Shown one piece after another: positions 24,601 to 37,272 of a DNA stretch of 64,000 nucleotides. Within the stretch, counting starts at the first letter, position 1; every line of letters starts with the position of its first letter. Both the position numbers and the translations under genes were made by a program. Where the stretch lies: assembly GCA_004352715.1 (NCBI GenBank), contig SCFE01000002.1, positions 4,465,642-4,529,641 on the forward strand, given 5' to 3'. The notes under the pieces were generated by a model. It ran no database searches. It saw only the letters and a program-made list of their open reading frames with translations, and was not told the DNA's origin. The DNA comes from Hofstenia miamia. Its lineage: Eukaryota > Xenacoelomorpha > Acoela.

Positions 24601-27600
24601 GTTCACATTTATACAACTAATCAACTAATGTTAGAAAATTTCAACATCATGTAGTATGATAATCATTCAACTGGTTTGGATTCGATTAACATAGGAATGA
24701 GTTTTGATAATCAAATTACACGGTTTCCTGTCTGTTAAAAGGGAACTGCTGGTGGACGCATGTCTTCACTTCAAATGACAAGCAACCTGCTCTTACCATT
24801 ATATTTTTAAACAAACTTAACAAAAATGGTGGAGAGATGATGATTTATCAAATAATACACTAAAAATGCTTGATTGTGAACGAAAAAGCTTTATAAGTGC
24901 AATACTAATGGCAAATATTAATGTTGTTTTACATTAACGATGTAAGTTTGGCTTTGCTAACGTTTGATTCGAAACATTAACTGTTCATTGGCAGAAAATA
25001 GCGGATATAGAATGGACGGCTAAAACTTAAAGAGGAAGTCGCCAGTGCTTATGATGCACAGAAATCACTGATGCCTATGTCCATTAACCTATTAATATGG
25101 CTTCATTCTAAAAGTCGATCTCTCCTTATAATTAGTTTTTCAATGACTATGATTTTAATTTTCCACAAGTTTCCACAAGGTGTAAGTTGGGAAGGAGCCT
25201 ACTCTTGCTATGGAACACTTCTTGCGCGCTAAATGAGATGTGTTCTCGGGGAGCATTACAAAAGGTGTTTACGAAATTCACAATGAAGTTTAAATAAATT
25301 ACACTTGGATTTTTTTCGTTGACTACATGAAGTAATTGATCATACACTTATTTTCGTTATCACCTTCCTTAGCTAATATTTAATAAAGATCATTGGTATT
25401 ATGTGGAGTATTCAGAATATATATATATATATATATATATACATTCCTACATACATAGTGCAAATAAGAATTAACAATGCATTCTCACGGAATCAGAACA
25501 CCAAAAATAGAGCAGTGTATCTTAAACCAAGTTGGGTTCGTACTATCCATATTTAGAAAACAACTTAATCAATATTTTTGTAAATGATGCAAAAGTTGAT
25601 GGCGGCTGTTTTCGGCATGTTCACAAATTTTAAATTATTATATATAAGCAATGTAAGACAGTTTCAGGCAGAAATTAAAATAATTTCTCCACACAGCAAG
25701 TAAATTAGTGGTTACAAGAAGTTATTTAAGAAAATCTCATAATTGTAAAAAAGCCTAATATTCATAATTGTCATATTTCACCCTACTTAAATACGCATCA
25801 AACTAACGTATGTAATACATCACCCTAATAATCCAATTGAGTCTAGTATCAAGAAGACATGAGAATAAATTCGAGTTAGGAAAAAACTTCCATGCAATTG
25901 AAGACATTCAAGACATTTTTAGATATTCCAGGTAACACGAACACACTGGCTATTAGTTGCACTGGGAACAAATCCTACCAAGTGGAAAAGTATCGGTACT
26001 GGCAACTAGATCACGATAGGGGATGAGTACATCGATTTGAATAGGTGTTACTTTTAATGATATTCATTTGGACTTTATTAGACTTGCCTACATATTAAAT
26101 TTTTGTTATTTTGTAAGCAACTTCTTTTGCACGTCAAAAGCAAGGACAATTAAATGATTTGCCCTTGTCACAAATAATGTCTAAGAGGACTAATAGAAAC
26201 GAGATAAAATCTGAGCCATTTCTTAAAAAATTAATGAGCAATTCCAATAATTTTTACAGTGCAATACAAATCTATTAAGTGTTAAACGATTTAAGTTAAG
26301 TTTATAATACAAATTCCTTAACTGACAAATTTTGATGAAATAGCACATCGAATTTAATTAAAATATACGTTAAAGAATGACGCAAGAAATGAAAATGACT
26401 AGAAACAACAACTGGCACGGATAATTCACATTTAAAAAACGTACATCTCTTATCAAATAAGAGATAGCTTATTTCAAAGCTTTTGAACATAATCCCCTGT
26501 AGGAAAACCAGGTTTTCGGCCACCTGAGGTCTAGATAACACGCAATTACGGCAAACAGATGCACAATCCATGCATCTGATAGGCAGCCGTGGGCAAACAG
26601 TCGCTAAAATGCTTAATCAGTATAATTTGTGAAAAGGGGGCGTTACATTATGATCGTTAACACAAAAGGCAAATAAAATTCAAGAAAATTAATATAGAAA
26701 GAGACAAAAATATTTTAATTGAAAGCAAAACATCTTTTCCACTATACAGCGATTTTAGAATTTCAATTTACTGCTCTCGCATTCGAAAATTACAAATTGG
26801 ATTATTCTAAAATAACATTAAAAACAATTGCAAAAGTTAGCACTTTCAGCGCCACTTCCCTTTCCAATGACTAATGTCTTGAAAACGAACAATAAATTTT
26901 TATCTTCCATCTGACCCAAAATCCCGCCTGATACTTCGGGAATTATCTAGTGAGTTTCCAAACAATGATGTTAACAAAGTTTTTGATATTTTTGGCTCCA
27001 TTTCAAGAAAAGGCCTTTTAGGCAAGGAGATGAAGTATTAACATAACCTAAGTCAAAGAATTTTAATCAACTCGATATTATAATTCATCTATAAAAAACG
27101 ACAGTATCCATTCAATCAAATTATTAATTTATATGTGAATTCTGGTGCAAAGTTTGTGGTACATGAAAGTATTATTCTCAAATAAAAAATTTTAATAAAA
27201 TGCACACGGATTCCTACGTCTTAGTCAAATATTTGGTATGGATTAGATAACTGGGAATATAAGTAATGATTTGGAAGATAAGATCGACAGGGAGGGCAAT
27301 CGGCATTAACATGAACTTTCAATTTAGTTTTATCCTAAGTTAATCGGAAATACTTTGGAAATAGTCTCGATTCACAGTATTTTAAGTAATATTCTTTCAC
27401 TCGAAAAAGTCAATAAAATACCGGGAAATTTATGAAAATACTATGTTGCCAGACGATGAATTAATTCAATGACAAAATTGAAATGGGACAATTAAAAATG
27501 TCAAAATCATTCTTCTAAAATGCTTGAGACTCACTGTGTCGACTTTAGGAATTACGCTAACGGTCTGAAATTATATTCAGAAATGGGAAAATTATAAACA

Positions 27601-29854
27601 TTATAAAAAATCCGCCTTTAAGCTCTATTTAACTGTTTGATATATTTTTTACTGATAGGAAAGAATGGAATGCTCTGTGCATCCAGAGGACGCAATTGTG
27701 GTCAAGAAAAATTACTAAAATAAGGGGATAGAAGTTATAAATGAAAAGATGGAATGCTGTCTATAGGTATATATTGAGGAGACCATGAGCTAAGACACAA
27801 TAAAAAATGGGAAACAGTTTGTCAAGAAAGGATTACAAATGCCGAGTAGCTTGCTGATAGCGATATGAGAGATTGCAATCAAAAACAAGTTTAATGAGTA
27901 GGCGGTAATGAGGTACTTAATCAAAATCTACTATAATCCAGATAAACAGAAATTTTTATTGAAACACACATCTGCGCAGAGACAATCAAATATAAACTCT
28001 AGGGAAAAGTTATGAAGAAGTTGGAGAGGCGATATTAGAAATAAAATTAGAAAATCAGGCAGAAATGTAGTGAAAAATAAGTGTTCGATATGAAAAATTT
28101 CTTAAAAATAACATTTTTTAAAGAATTGTTAAACTTTTTAGAACATAGATGAAAAATATCAGTTATCACAAAACTGATTATGGACCATTTTTTATGATTA
28201 CAATAACAGGCTAAAAACCAAATTAATGTAGGCTTCTTAAACAGGAGAAAGACAATGGGTATGAATATGAAGAATATGGCAAACGATTTCGAGGGAAACA
28301 CATTGCAAGTAATATAGTTGAGCTCGCAAGGGGGCGTAGCCAAGGTGGTATTAAGATGGCTAAAGCTCCCTTACCGAACAATTGCAGACTAACATTTATC
28401 ACTTTAATCTTGTTTGATGCATTTTCAAAATTCTCATTCTCATTTTAGAAAAAAGACAGTTTTTTCATTAATTTGTTCAACGCACAAACTTATGACAATA
28501 CAATGGTTAATAAGCCCATCTGAGAGTATAACCACAACTACGCCTATGTGTCAGACTAACGGAAATTTACAAATGTTTAGAAAATATAAACACAATTAAT
28601 TCAATAATTGTGTAAGTATACAATACAAAATTGATTAAACGACAAGAATTTCTATTAATTGTCGATGACAATGGCCACAGTTAAGACGATCAATTGAACC
28701 AATTCCACATTAACCGGAGTCTCCTCCCTGAATAATGATCGTTGGAAAATGATTAATAGTGGAACAATCCATGGATACCGGATAAACTATCAATACTTAA
28801 AATATAATTACTTTATTAATAGTGTGTTCTTAGTTCGAAACTAATGTCATATCCGGAAAAAATTTCGAGTGTAGTTTTCCCAAAGAAAATGTTAGTCAAT
28901 TAAAGGCTTTAGTGAATTTGCGATTTGTTTCCTGTTTTGGCGTAAATTGTCAATTGTTTACATTAATAAGCACTTTCGTTCTTGATTAGGACACTTTATG
29001 GAACATCAATTTTTCGAATAGAGTTTACCAACAACTGTCAAGCACTAGAAAACATAAGAAGCAACATGATGATCCTGTTGAAGTTTCAATTGAAGACCTT
29101 AATCATGAGCAGATTTTTAAGAATATTCTACTTCAACTATCACGGCGAATAGAAAAATTTTTGAAATCAAATGAACGGATAACCACTGTTTTCAAGCGAC
29201 CTAAATATGATAGGAATCTAACTAACCAAAAATTACTTTATTTTAGAATCTCATTAAATGGGCATACACATGGGTATCACAGTTGTGATCAACGTGTGTA
29301 GCAAAAGGCGGAGCGGAACCCCATGAAATTTTCAAAGGATTGAAAAACTAGACTATAAAAATATATCTCACTTAGTTTTTAATATTTTCAAATTTTTTTA
29401 TATTTTTTGATCAAAGTTGAAAATCACCATATCACCTTCCTTAAAAGAAAAATTCAATTATTTCAATGAAGGTGGACATTTCCTTTTAGTCATAGTCAAG
29501 AAACAGATAGAGGTATTCCCAAACCTACCTTTTTATAGAATTGGTAAAAACGGATTATGGAAAACTGTCCCATTACGTTGCTTGTTGAATGCACATATAG
29601 AGCGATTTTTGAAGCAAAGGTAATGATTGTTAGCTATAACGCAAAGTGAAACAATGTACAGGCTCAAGAACAGAAGTCACAAGGGGGTTTTGACGCCAAA
29701 ACATGCACGATGGGCTTATAGTAGATTCATGTTGACATATCTTGTACACATGTCTAAAATTTTTTTATTTTTTTGAATGATATCTTAATTGATTGCCAAT
29801 TTACGCACAAAATATGGTGACTTTAAGTTAAAATCGAAAATAATAGGACCTTAC
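21676..29854. other. long non-coding stretch (intergenic or intronic)
   Basis: About 8 kb without a supported gene. It contains a (TA)n microsatellite at 25417-25441, a hairpin ATCTCTTAT-CAA-ATAAGAGAT near 26445, and a GC-rich fragment at 28327-28350 (CGCAAGGGGGCGTAGCCAAG) that resembles a transposon end without a visible partner. Open minus segments 25347-25147 and 26571-26302 have slightly coding-like composition but only single splice-like signals, so they are not called. Confidence 0.5.
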
Positions 29855-30043
29855 CTTTTCTTTTCTATTGTTGAATACTTTATATCAGTAGTAATAAAAA
29901 TGCAACTATTGCTTTCAAATATTCTTAGAATCAAATTATGAAATTCATCCAATTTTCTTACATACTTTACTCCAGTGTTCACATATTTCATGAAGTCATT
30001 ACATGAAAACAAAAAATTCTGAAATTGCTCCAAAGAAAAAGTT
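29855..30043 (-). CDS. candidate internal exon, helical protein, unidentified
   Basis: This is the best unassigned exon. The minus-strand acceptor TTCACTTTTCCTAG opens in phase 2, and the exon ends at AAAAG/GTAAGG in phase 2. Its 189 nt give 63 codons without a stop. The frame reads TFSLEQFQNFLFSCNDFMKY, then GVKYVRKLDEFHNLILRIF, then a charged end STIEKKR. The pattern of hydrophobics suggests one or two amphipathic helices, compatible with a coiled-coil or helical-bundle protein, but I do not recognise the family. It has the same strand as the Ig gene, but a phase-2 donor cannot splice directly to the phase-1 Ig exon at 14026, so it is either separated by other exons or a different gene. Confidence 0.5.
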
Positions 30044-31331
30044 CTAGGAAAAGTGAAATACTATACCTAAAGACAAATTCATAATCATTTCTGATAATGG
30101 ATCAAACATTAAAACATTATTCCATATTCACAATTACAAAGTCATTTCATAGCACACATGTCTACTCCACAGCTACCGATTATAGAAAGTTTTCGTCACA
30201 TAAATATTTAGCCAAAATCCAATCACCGATTTGTAAATACTCGGAGAAAACATGCTACCAAAGAATTAATTTAAAATTATGAAATTGAGTTTGGAATTTG
30301 GATTGACGCGACTTGGATAATGGTTATTGCAGTAGAAAAGTTTTGACTTTTTCGTTTTAGCCACAACCTTGGTCTGTGAATAATAGACTATAAATGTTTC
30401 TCAAAAATGAATTTGATTTTCTGAATTCGGACAGATTTCAAATTTCAACAACTGCAGATCAAAGGTTCTTTATATCGGAATCAGCAAAGAGTTCAATACA
30501 TCTAGTAATTGAACTACAATTTTAGGCGTTTTAAATTATATGGAGTTATTTATTTTAACTTAACATTAGAGAAAAGGTTATATTAATGTTCGCAAAACTA
30601 TTGAAAATGTAGGTTAATCGGCCAACAAAAGCAATGTACTCTTTCAGTACAGACTTAGCAATTAACTTGGAATTCCTAAGGAGTCCAGTTGAATAGTTAA
30701 AAAATGAGTGAATTTTGGGTCAAGAAAGTTAAAGAATGAAAGGTAACTTAATTTGCTTTAGATGTTAAAGCCAGAGACAAAGATAGTTTATGAAATGCAC
30801 TGTTCAATAAAAGAAAAGGCTCAGTAAAAGTAAAGTGAATTAAAGTCTCAATAAAATAGCAGGATAGCGAAATTCAATGGCGCCTGACTTACTGTAGCAA
30901 AACTTTGAAATGCGCAATCACATAATCGGATACGTGAAATTAATTGTTCTAAGAACAAGTGAAAGAAGCAGATTTGAACTAAATTCTGGATTCAAAAAAC
31001 ATTGCTAGAGAGCCCTGTGGATTAATATGACGCTTTGAAGATACTTAATTACATGACAATAATGCTTTAAGTCATACAAATAAAAATGCTTTCAAATCAA
31101 AGAACACTGCGTTTATTACATTTCAAAACTTAACGATTAAGGAATGCCAGGTGAATTTCCAGCGGTCAGAAAAGTTGAGCTCCCTACAAACCTTCTTTCA
31201 GATTGAAATTGATACAATTCTAAAGAATCTTATATATCTTACAAAAACCATCTGAATATTACATAAATGAAATTCAAAATATTTTCTGCTTTCCTTTAAA
31301 TAAAAGGCAAGCTTAAAAACTAGCTATCATG

Positions 31332-31335
<4 letters not shown>

Positions 31336-31366
<31 letters not shown>
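31336..31366. repeat. (TA)n microsatellite
   Basis: Pure TA dinucleotide run of about 30 bp beside the Penelope-like fragment. Confidence 0.95.
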
Positions 31367-31368
<2 letters not shown>

Positions 31369-31495
31369 CATACATTACTGAGATACATTGATTGGAACAA
31401 ACCACAAAGTTTAACGTTTTCGATTTTTAAAAAAGCATCAAATTGCGGCAACATAAATTCACAGTAAACCGCGAGATCTATTAAATTACATGCAC

Positions 31496-31891
31496 TTAAA
31501 ATATATTTAATATGTTTGAACTTTGTTGGTAATTAAGTAATTGCTCTTTATCTTTGTTCTTAATGTAAAGAGCTTCCATTATTCTTAAATCCTTGGTTCT
31601 TTTTAATACTGTAAAACTTTTTTATGCTTGGTTGATGTTTATGCATAAATATTTCTGATTTTAAATGCCCCCAACATGTTCTTTTGCTCTTGTGGTTAAA
31701 TTACGACTTGTTTCACCAATGTACAATTTTTGACAATCGTCACAATTATATTTATAAACTACAGAGGAAATCAAGTCTAATTCAAGAGGATCCTTATTTT
31801 TGATGATACCAGATGTTCTTAATGATTTGAAAATTATATACACCTAAACATTTTTGCGGAGAGCCTCATAAATCATTGCAGTTTCGTCAAA
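31496..31891 (-). pseudogene. Penelope-like element, GIY-YIG endonuclease end (broken)
   Basis: The minus frame reads SSVVYKYNCDDCQKLYIGET, then SRNLTTRAKEHVGG. This is the hallmark start of the GIY-YIG nuclease at the C-terminus of Penelope-like retroelements: VVYK-x-x-C-x2-C before YIGET, R in TSRNL, and EH-x-G. A conserved lead-in (IIFKSLRTSGIIKNKDP) precedes it. The frame then breaks at a run of Gs near 31675; fragments MHKHQPSIKK and, in a third frame, LRIMEALYIKNKDKEQLLNY carry on the family's C-terminal half to a stop at 31496. An in-frame TAG lies just upstream, at 31844-31846. With at least two frameshifts plus that stop, and no reverse transcriptase upstream, it is a dead 5'-truncated copy. 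The nuclease would nick target DNA for integration in an intact element. Confidence 0.8.
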
Positions 31892-32494
31892 CTAGGATTA
31901 GATTTTGTATAATCGTGCTATAATAATTTTAGGAAAATTATTTGACCCACCCGGGTTACAACTTTCTAGGTCTGTGCCTAACATGTAAATATAATACATT
32001 TTGTTACAAATATTACTTCATATAAAATATTAGACATAACCGATGGTATTTACATTGCATCGAGCTAGGATGTGTTATTTAATGGGGCGGATTCTGAATA
32101 AGCACTTGATAAATGGAATATAATTGACACGTTTCTAACTAGTGATTGTTTGATTAGTAGCGGCTGTTTGTTTGCATTATATAAAATCATGTGTCAACGA
32201 CGAAATTCTTGTAACAGGCGCAATCCACAGTTTGTTGACGCCTAGGAAATCGCTGGTTAATTTTCGAGGCTTATTAATATTTCGGATTCGTAACTGATTT
32301 GACAGAATCAGGAACATAGCAGATGGAAATTTTATTCTTTAATTAAGCGAGAGCATTGTATATTGATGGACTAAGAATGCAATCGAATTAAATATCTATT
32401 AATCTCTCAGACACTGAGAAATGAAAAGGTGTGATTATACTGCCTAGCACTATGTAGAGACTGTGTCATAATCAGAACTGCAATTCAGACGTAC

Positions 32495-32643
32495 AGTATT
32501 CAAGCGCTCTGAGACATGATGACAAGTGCTTTGCAGCTCTAATAACTTCCTGATAGGAGGTAGGGCATTGAGAAAAATTAGTATTTTCACATTCTTTCCA
32601 AATAGCGTTGACACTTCTCTGGTAGACTTGATGTTCGCGTTGT
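32495..32643 (-). CDS. candidate Cys-containing exon, unidentified
   Basis: Coding-like composition (clearly higher GC than the surroundings). The minus frame reads HQVYQRSVNAIWKECENTNF, then SQCPTSYQEVIRAAKHLSSC and LRALEYC up to a GTACGT donor (phase 1). The proposed acceptor GGATAAG at 32644 gives phase 2. Four Cys and a helical stretch suggest a small disulfide-stabilised or helical segment; no family recognised. The second haplotype copy (from 38273) has an in-frame 24-bp insertion adding GTEISKEI, which is what coding constraint would allow. The acceptor is weak, and the exon sits against the MITE starting at 32653. Confidence 0.3.
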
Positions 32644-33865
32644 CTTATCCAACCAAATAATTGCAAAAAAGGTAATTTATCAACATAGTAATAACAACAT
32701 TAACCCTAACCCAAAACATAACTCTAAACACAACACTAACTTTAAGCTAAATTCTACCCTAAAACTAATCTTACCCCAAACCAGAAGCATAACATTATAC
32801 TATGTTATTCATCACGACAAAGCCGCTCAATGAAAACATATTCATTCTGATTTATGCCAACAAAGTAACTACGTGAAAAGATGTAAGGGAAAAGACGCTG
32901 TGTTGATTGAATAAACATTGCCAAATCTTATAATTGCTTTGTAAACAAACAAAAGCATAGTGGTTGAACCACCAATTAGCATATTAATAGTAGTGTATTA
33001 TAATAATAGTATAATTCATTTTGAAACTTACTGAAATTAATAATATATTTGCATATTCCATCTACATAATGTTTGAGGTATGGTTTGGGTTAGGACTAAG
33101 GTAGGGTTGGCTTAAGTTAGGGTTATGGTTTGTGTTAGTGCTAAGGTTGGGGAAGGGGTTTGGGTTAGTTCTACATAATTAGTAGATTGATAAACTAGCA
33201 AATTTTTGCAATTATTGGAGGAAGGAGAGTTATACAAAAGTACCGAGATTTCAATCTAAAATTAACTCAAGATAGGTATAAAATGTTTTAAAATCCTTAT
33301 TCCCGCGATTAAAACGTTAATGCATGAAATATTTTTAGTAGCAGTTCAGAGAAGACGTCAAATGTTAAAAAAGCAAATGAATAACGCAAAACCACAAGGA
33401 AAATCAATTGCATTGTCAAAGAATGAGACATTTATTTTGAGTCTCTCAAAAAACATCTATTTATGATCAGTTAGGAAAAGCATATTCAGGTCAGCATTAT
33501 TACCTTCTGCAGTTACAGAGGATGTAAACAAAACCGCACAACATCATAGATGTATTAATTACAATTACAAATTAGCGAAAATTATCTATTACTATCTCTG
33601 AAATAGTATTAAATTATGACAACAAGTGTAATTTTGTTTAATAAACTTGAAGTCAAAAGAGGAACATGAATTTAAATGAAAATCTGAAGTCTCGGATGAT
33701 GCGCTACTTTTCGATGATTAAGAAAATATTCACATTAGTCGCGGCATTGTGAAATGCATCATCAAACGTCAACTAATACTCAGACAAATTCTTCAATGAA
33801 ACAGGAATTGAAATTCCAGTACTAATATACTAAAATTTCGAAATCATTTGAAACGGTATCCATTA
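32595..33865. repeat. haplotype A segment matched by 38273-39538
   Basis: Near-identical to 38273-39538, with indels: +24 bp in the second copy near 38312, an extra CCCTAA-type unit in the second copy near 38417, and a 53-bp block (33234-33286) missing from the second copy. Together with 34609-37272 it forms the first half of an apparent ~5.7-6.1 kb tandem duplication that is better explained as two alleles. Confidence 0.85.
32653..33218. mobile_element. MITE with long CCCTAA-rich inverted arms
   Basis: The outer ends are inverted: CCAAATAATTGCAAAAA (32653-32669) against TTTTTGCAATTATTGG (33203-33218). The match continues inward through TTTATCAA and then about 100 bp of degenerate CCCTAA/CCCAAA units on the left (32700-32785) and TTAGGG/TTTGGG units on the right (33070-33170). 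The whole can fold into a very long stem with a ~290-bp AT-rich centre. It has no coding capacity. The telomere-like units are too degenerate and too clearly paired as arms to be an interstitial telomere. Confidence 0.6.
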
Positions 33866-36530
33866 AAGTGCTTTTTTTGTTCTCAATTACGCAGTCTATT
33901 GCAAGCTAAGATTTCAACTTCAATGGAATACTACCTGGACATTAGACGCTTGAGTATTCCATGTTCAGTCCAAGTTACAAATGCAGTATAACGAAATGTA
34001 AAAAGTTCCAATACTTAAAAGCAAAGCCGGCAAAGTGATAATGACATATCTTACCATTTGCTACTAAACATATTTGGGGTGAATTTTCTAATTCGCATTT
34101 AATTTTCATGAACGCAAATGACAAAAAATTAATAGCAATGCGCAAAACAGTGGTTTTCAATCACTTAAGATTTCAAAATTAATTGAAGTCACACCATGAA
34201 AACCTAAACCAGCATCCAGCATTTAAATTTCTATATAGTTGCAGACATCATGCTACATGTGGTGGTGCTTAATGTGACCGCTATCAGCGGTTAAAAATCA
34301 TCTGGAACCTTGAGTTAAAATTCTACAGACTTTCTTAGCATTTCATGTTAATTTTTATAATGAAAAGACTAGAGAACGCTCCATAACTGGTCTTAGGGTC
34401 GATTTCCAAAAACCCTGATCTGGTTGTACGCATAGAAGAAATAGAAAACAGTTCTCTGGAAAAAGTAGATATGGGGTGACGATTTTTGCAATTTCACAAA
34501 CCTGAATATATGTAGGCCTACGTGATAAGAATCCGAATAGTATTCGTTTGCTTAAATTCATTCCATAAATGGATGGGATATTTATAATTCAGTTAATAAT
34601 GAAAATTGGTTATACCTCATACTGGAAATAATTGATCTCAGAGACAAATATTAATTATTCGCAGAAGAATAACTAAATTTCCTTCCATTATAACAGATAT
34701 ATTGTCCTACGATAACTTTCTCTTCTGCCAATCACAACTCTCTTATTAACATATCAAAAAGCGTCTTTTATTTCATTTTGAGTACTTATCAAACAAACAA
34801 TCTAGACAAGGAACAGGCTGATTCGTAATTGATTAGTCTAAGATGGGCATAGCTAAGCGTGTTGATGACCCGCCCACAATTGTAAATTTGGTGAAATAAC
34901 TAATACATGTACATCTTCAGCAATCCATTTCCTTTCATTCCCCTCCATATTTTAAAATGCCAATTAGATTCGTGATTACAACAAGAACATCATGCATATA
35001 TAGTGATTTGTCCTTATAAATCATGTCAAGAGTAAAGCACGATAACAGTCTAACAAGTTATTGAGTTTGACAATATTTTCAGTGAAAAGTCAAAATTTAG
35101 CAATACAATATGTTTAACTCAACACAATTTAATCGCTTCGCTAGTTATCGCACAAACAAAGCACTAAGTGTTTTCAAATTTGTCTAAAACATACTATAAA
35201 ATTGAGCTATATTCACAGTCAATAAAACATGTCAACAATCATGTATCATTCATTTCTTGTTTAGAAATCCGCATGTGTGACAAGCATTGCGCGCCAATTT
35301 TTTATTTACAGGCAATTTCGCGCACGGTTGCGCTTTCCCGAAACTACCTACTACTTCCGGATTTGAAATAAACTGCGTTTTGGAATCTTTCTTGGGGTGT
35401 TAGTTTATACCTTGAACACAAAATTGTATCTAATTAAATTTTTTGCTTAGGCCTTGCAAAGTGAATTTTTTAATCTAATGTAATTCCAATTCTCTCTGTG
35501 TTAATGCAATTTGACTTAGAATAGTAATAACTTCTTTAAAAATTGCAAAAATATAAAAAATTAACCTCCATATATCTAAAAGACTCATTAAATGTTAAAA
35601 TAAAAGCAAAATTGAAAAATTTAACTACTTCAATTAGTAAATGCCAAGAACCATGACCTACTTCACAGGGAGGTGTCCCATGGTCTTTACAAAGTATAAC
35701 TCTATATTATATTTTCTAGATAAAGCAAATATTTAGATCAATGAATAGCCTGCTGACATTTGTAGTTCAAGGTTAATAAACTGTAAATGGAGAAAATACG
35801 TATGCAATCCCATTGCAATAATTAGGATCTGCTATATGTATGCGTGCAAAATTCTAAATATATGTATTACATACGTACAAAGCGTTAGGTGTATCGAGAT
35901 CAGTACAATAAAGTGACTTACATACATTTATTATACTATCAACTAAATTATCCAATTCCATTTCACAGTAATCAAAGCAATTTAATTTTTATATCAAAAA
36001 CTTTTCAAAAATAAGACTTCATTCAATGCATCAGGTGCAAATTCAAGCAACATATATTGCTTAAGGCACAAACTACAATTAAATGAACCATTTTGTAAAT
36101 TGTTGATTTTGTCTGTGTTCTCATTAATTCTGTTCAATTGTTTTCATGATACGGAGTAGATTTATTCGAACAGGAGATTTAATCGACTAGAGACAGGTAT
36201 TGAAATTCAATTTACTCGAGCTGGTAATAACTTAATTTTAGCGGTTGAAATTCAACCCTCACTAAACAGATAAAATACGTTTCCCTGGACCTTGATACAG
36301 AGCCTCTCAAATTTAAAAATTCAATCTCTACACCAATTATTCAAGGAAAAACTTAAATTAAACACAACTATTGTAGCAAGTTACAAATTTATTGAAAAAT
36401 TTACCAAGATTTAGTATTTTTGTAAGATTTTATCACTTAATGAAATCATTTACTCTGAAATATAGTATTTACAGTACTTTAAAAAGCAACAGACATAACT
36501 ACTTTACACATTATTCTGAACGTTACATAC
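33866..36530. other. non-coding stretch, part of haplotype A
   Basis: AT-rich. A strong GGTAAGATATG donor at about 34057 (minus) follows the frame ENSPQICLVAN, but no acceptable acceptor or start codon with signal peptide was found, so no exon is called. A GC-rich patch at 35285-35350 (GCGCGCCAATTTTTTATTTA and on) is conserved in both haplotype copies. Confidence 0.4.
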
Positions 36531-37272
36531 ACTTAAAGAATATGCCCATGCCAATGCTGGTCAAGTATGGCAAGAAAATATCAACAACCAACTCACATCT
36601 GTCTGTGAGCGTTGAACTGCCATTACAACAGCCAAAATATGAATTCATAAGTTTTAAGTTACTTAAATTAGCAACACAAAAATGAGTAAAGGAAAAGGGA
36701 AGTTCACTCATTTTCATACATTTTACCTTAGTGCTGGAATTTTGTATAAATTATTTCTACAATCAATGATAAGCAGAAATATAAACTTTTCTGACAAATT
36801 GCGTATGATTTCAATACACAATATTTAATCGAATTTGAATAATTCAGGTTATGTAATAGAACGTTAATATTATTTGGAACAACGGCTTTCTGAATGCTTG
36901 TTGCAATTTATCATTTTTTAGCAAAAGTTGGTCATAGCTTATAAAAATTTTAGCAATTTATGTCAGTAATTCAATATCTTATCAGAACTTGAAATTTAGT
37001 TAAGAAATTTCAAGATTTTTCTAATTTTTGTAATCTTCATGTGATATAAGTAAAAAATGCTGGTCTGAACACAACGTTAGGAACAAATAACTTTCTACGG
37101 TCATTCTGGAAATATGCTATATGGTTTCACTAAAGCTGCTACAACTTCATATAGTCATTTTGCACCCCTCCCCCCAATATGGAGGAAGTACAGTTGTTAA
37201 AAAGTTAGTAAAAATAAGACGGTTAATTGCTACAACACTGTATCTAATTTTTCTGGAGGATTTCTGCTACTA
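34609..37272. repeat. haplotype A segment matched by 40591-43410
   Basis: Collinear with 40591-43410 at a few SNPs per kb plus one 155-bp insertion in the second copy. The segment ends exactly at the 1000-N gap, and the second copy carries straight on into unique sequence at 43411, so the contigs overlap and were not merged. Confidence 0.85.
36531..36616 (-). CDS. candidate exon, hydrophobic segment, unidentified
   Basis: The minus-strand acceptor TTTTGGCTGTTGTAATGGCAG opens in phase 2 and the exon ends at AAGT/GTATGT in phase 1; 86 nt, 28 full codons. The frame reads STLTDRCELVVDIFLPYLTS, then IGMGIFFK. GC is well above the flanks. The hydrophobic run VVDIFLPYLTSIGMGIFF could be a membrane helix or buried helix. 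No family recognised. The same exon is unchanged in the second haplotype copy (42753-42668). Confidence 0.4.

Noticed and set aside
32700-33170. Interstitial telomere (CCCTAA / TTAGGG)
   Set aside because: The units are degenerate, the two arms face each other and pair, and outer inverted ends enclose them; a MITE explains it better.
34027-34160. Minus-strand exon with hydrophobic leader ending ENSPQICLVAN before a strong GTAAG donor
   Set aside because: An in-frame stop lies just upstream of the hydrophobic run, there is no ATG before it, and no usable acceptor.
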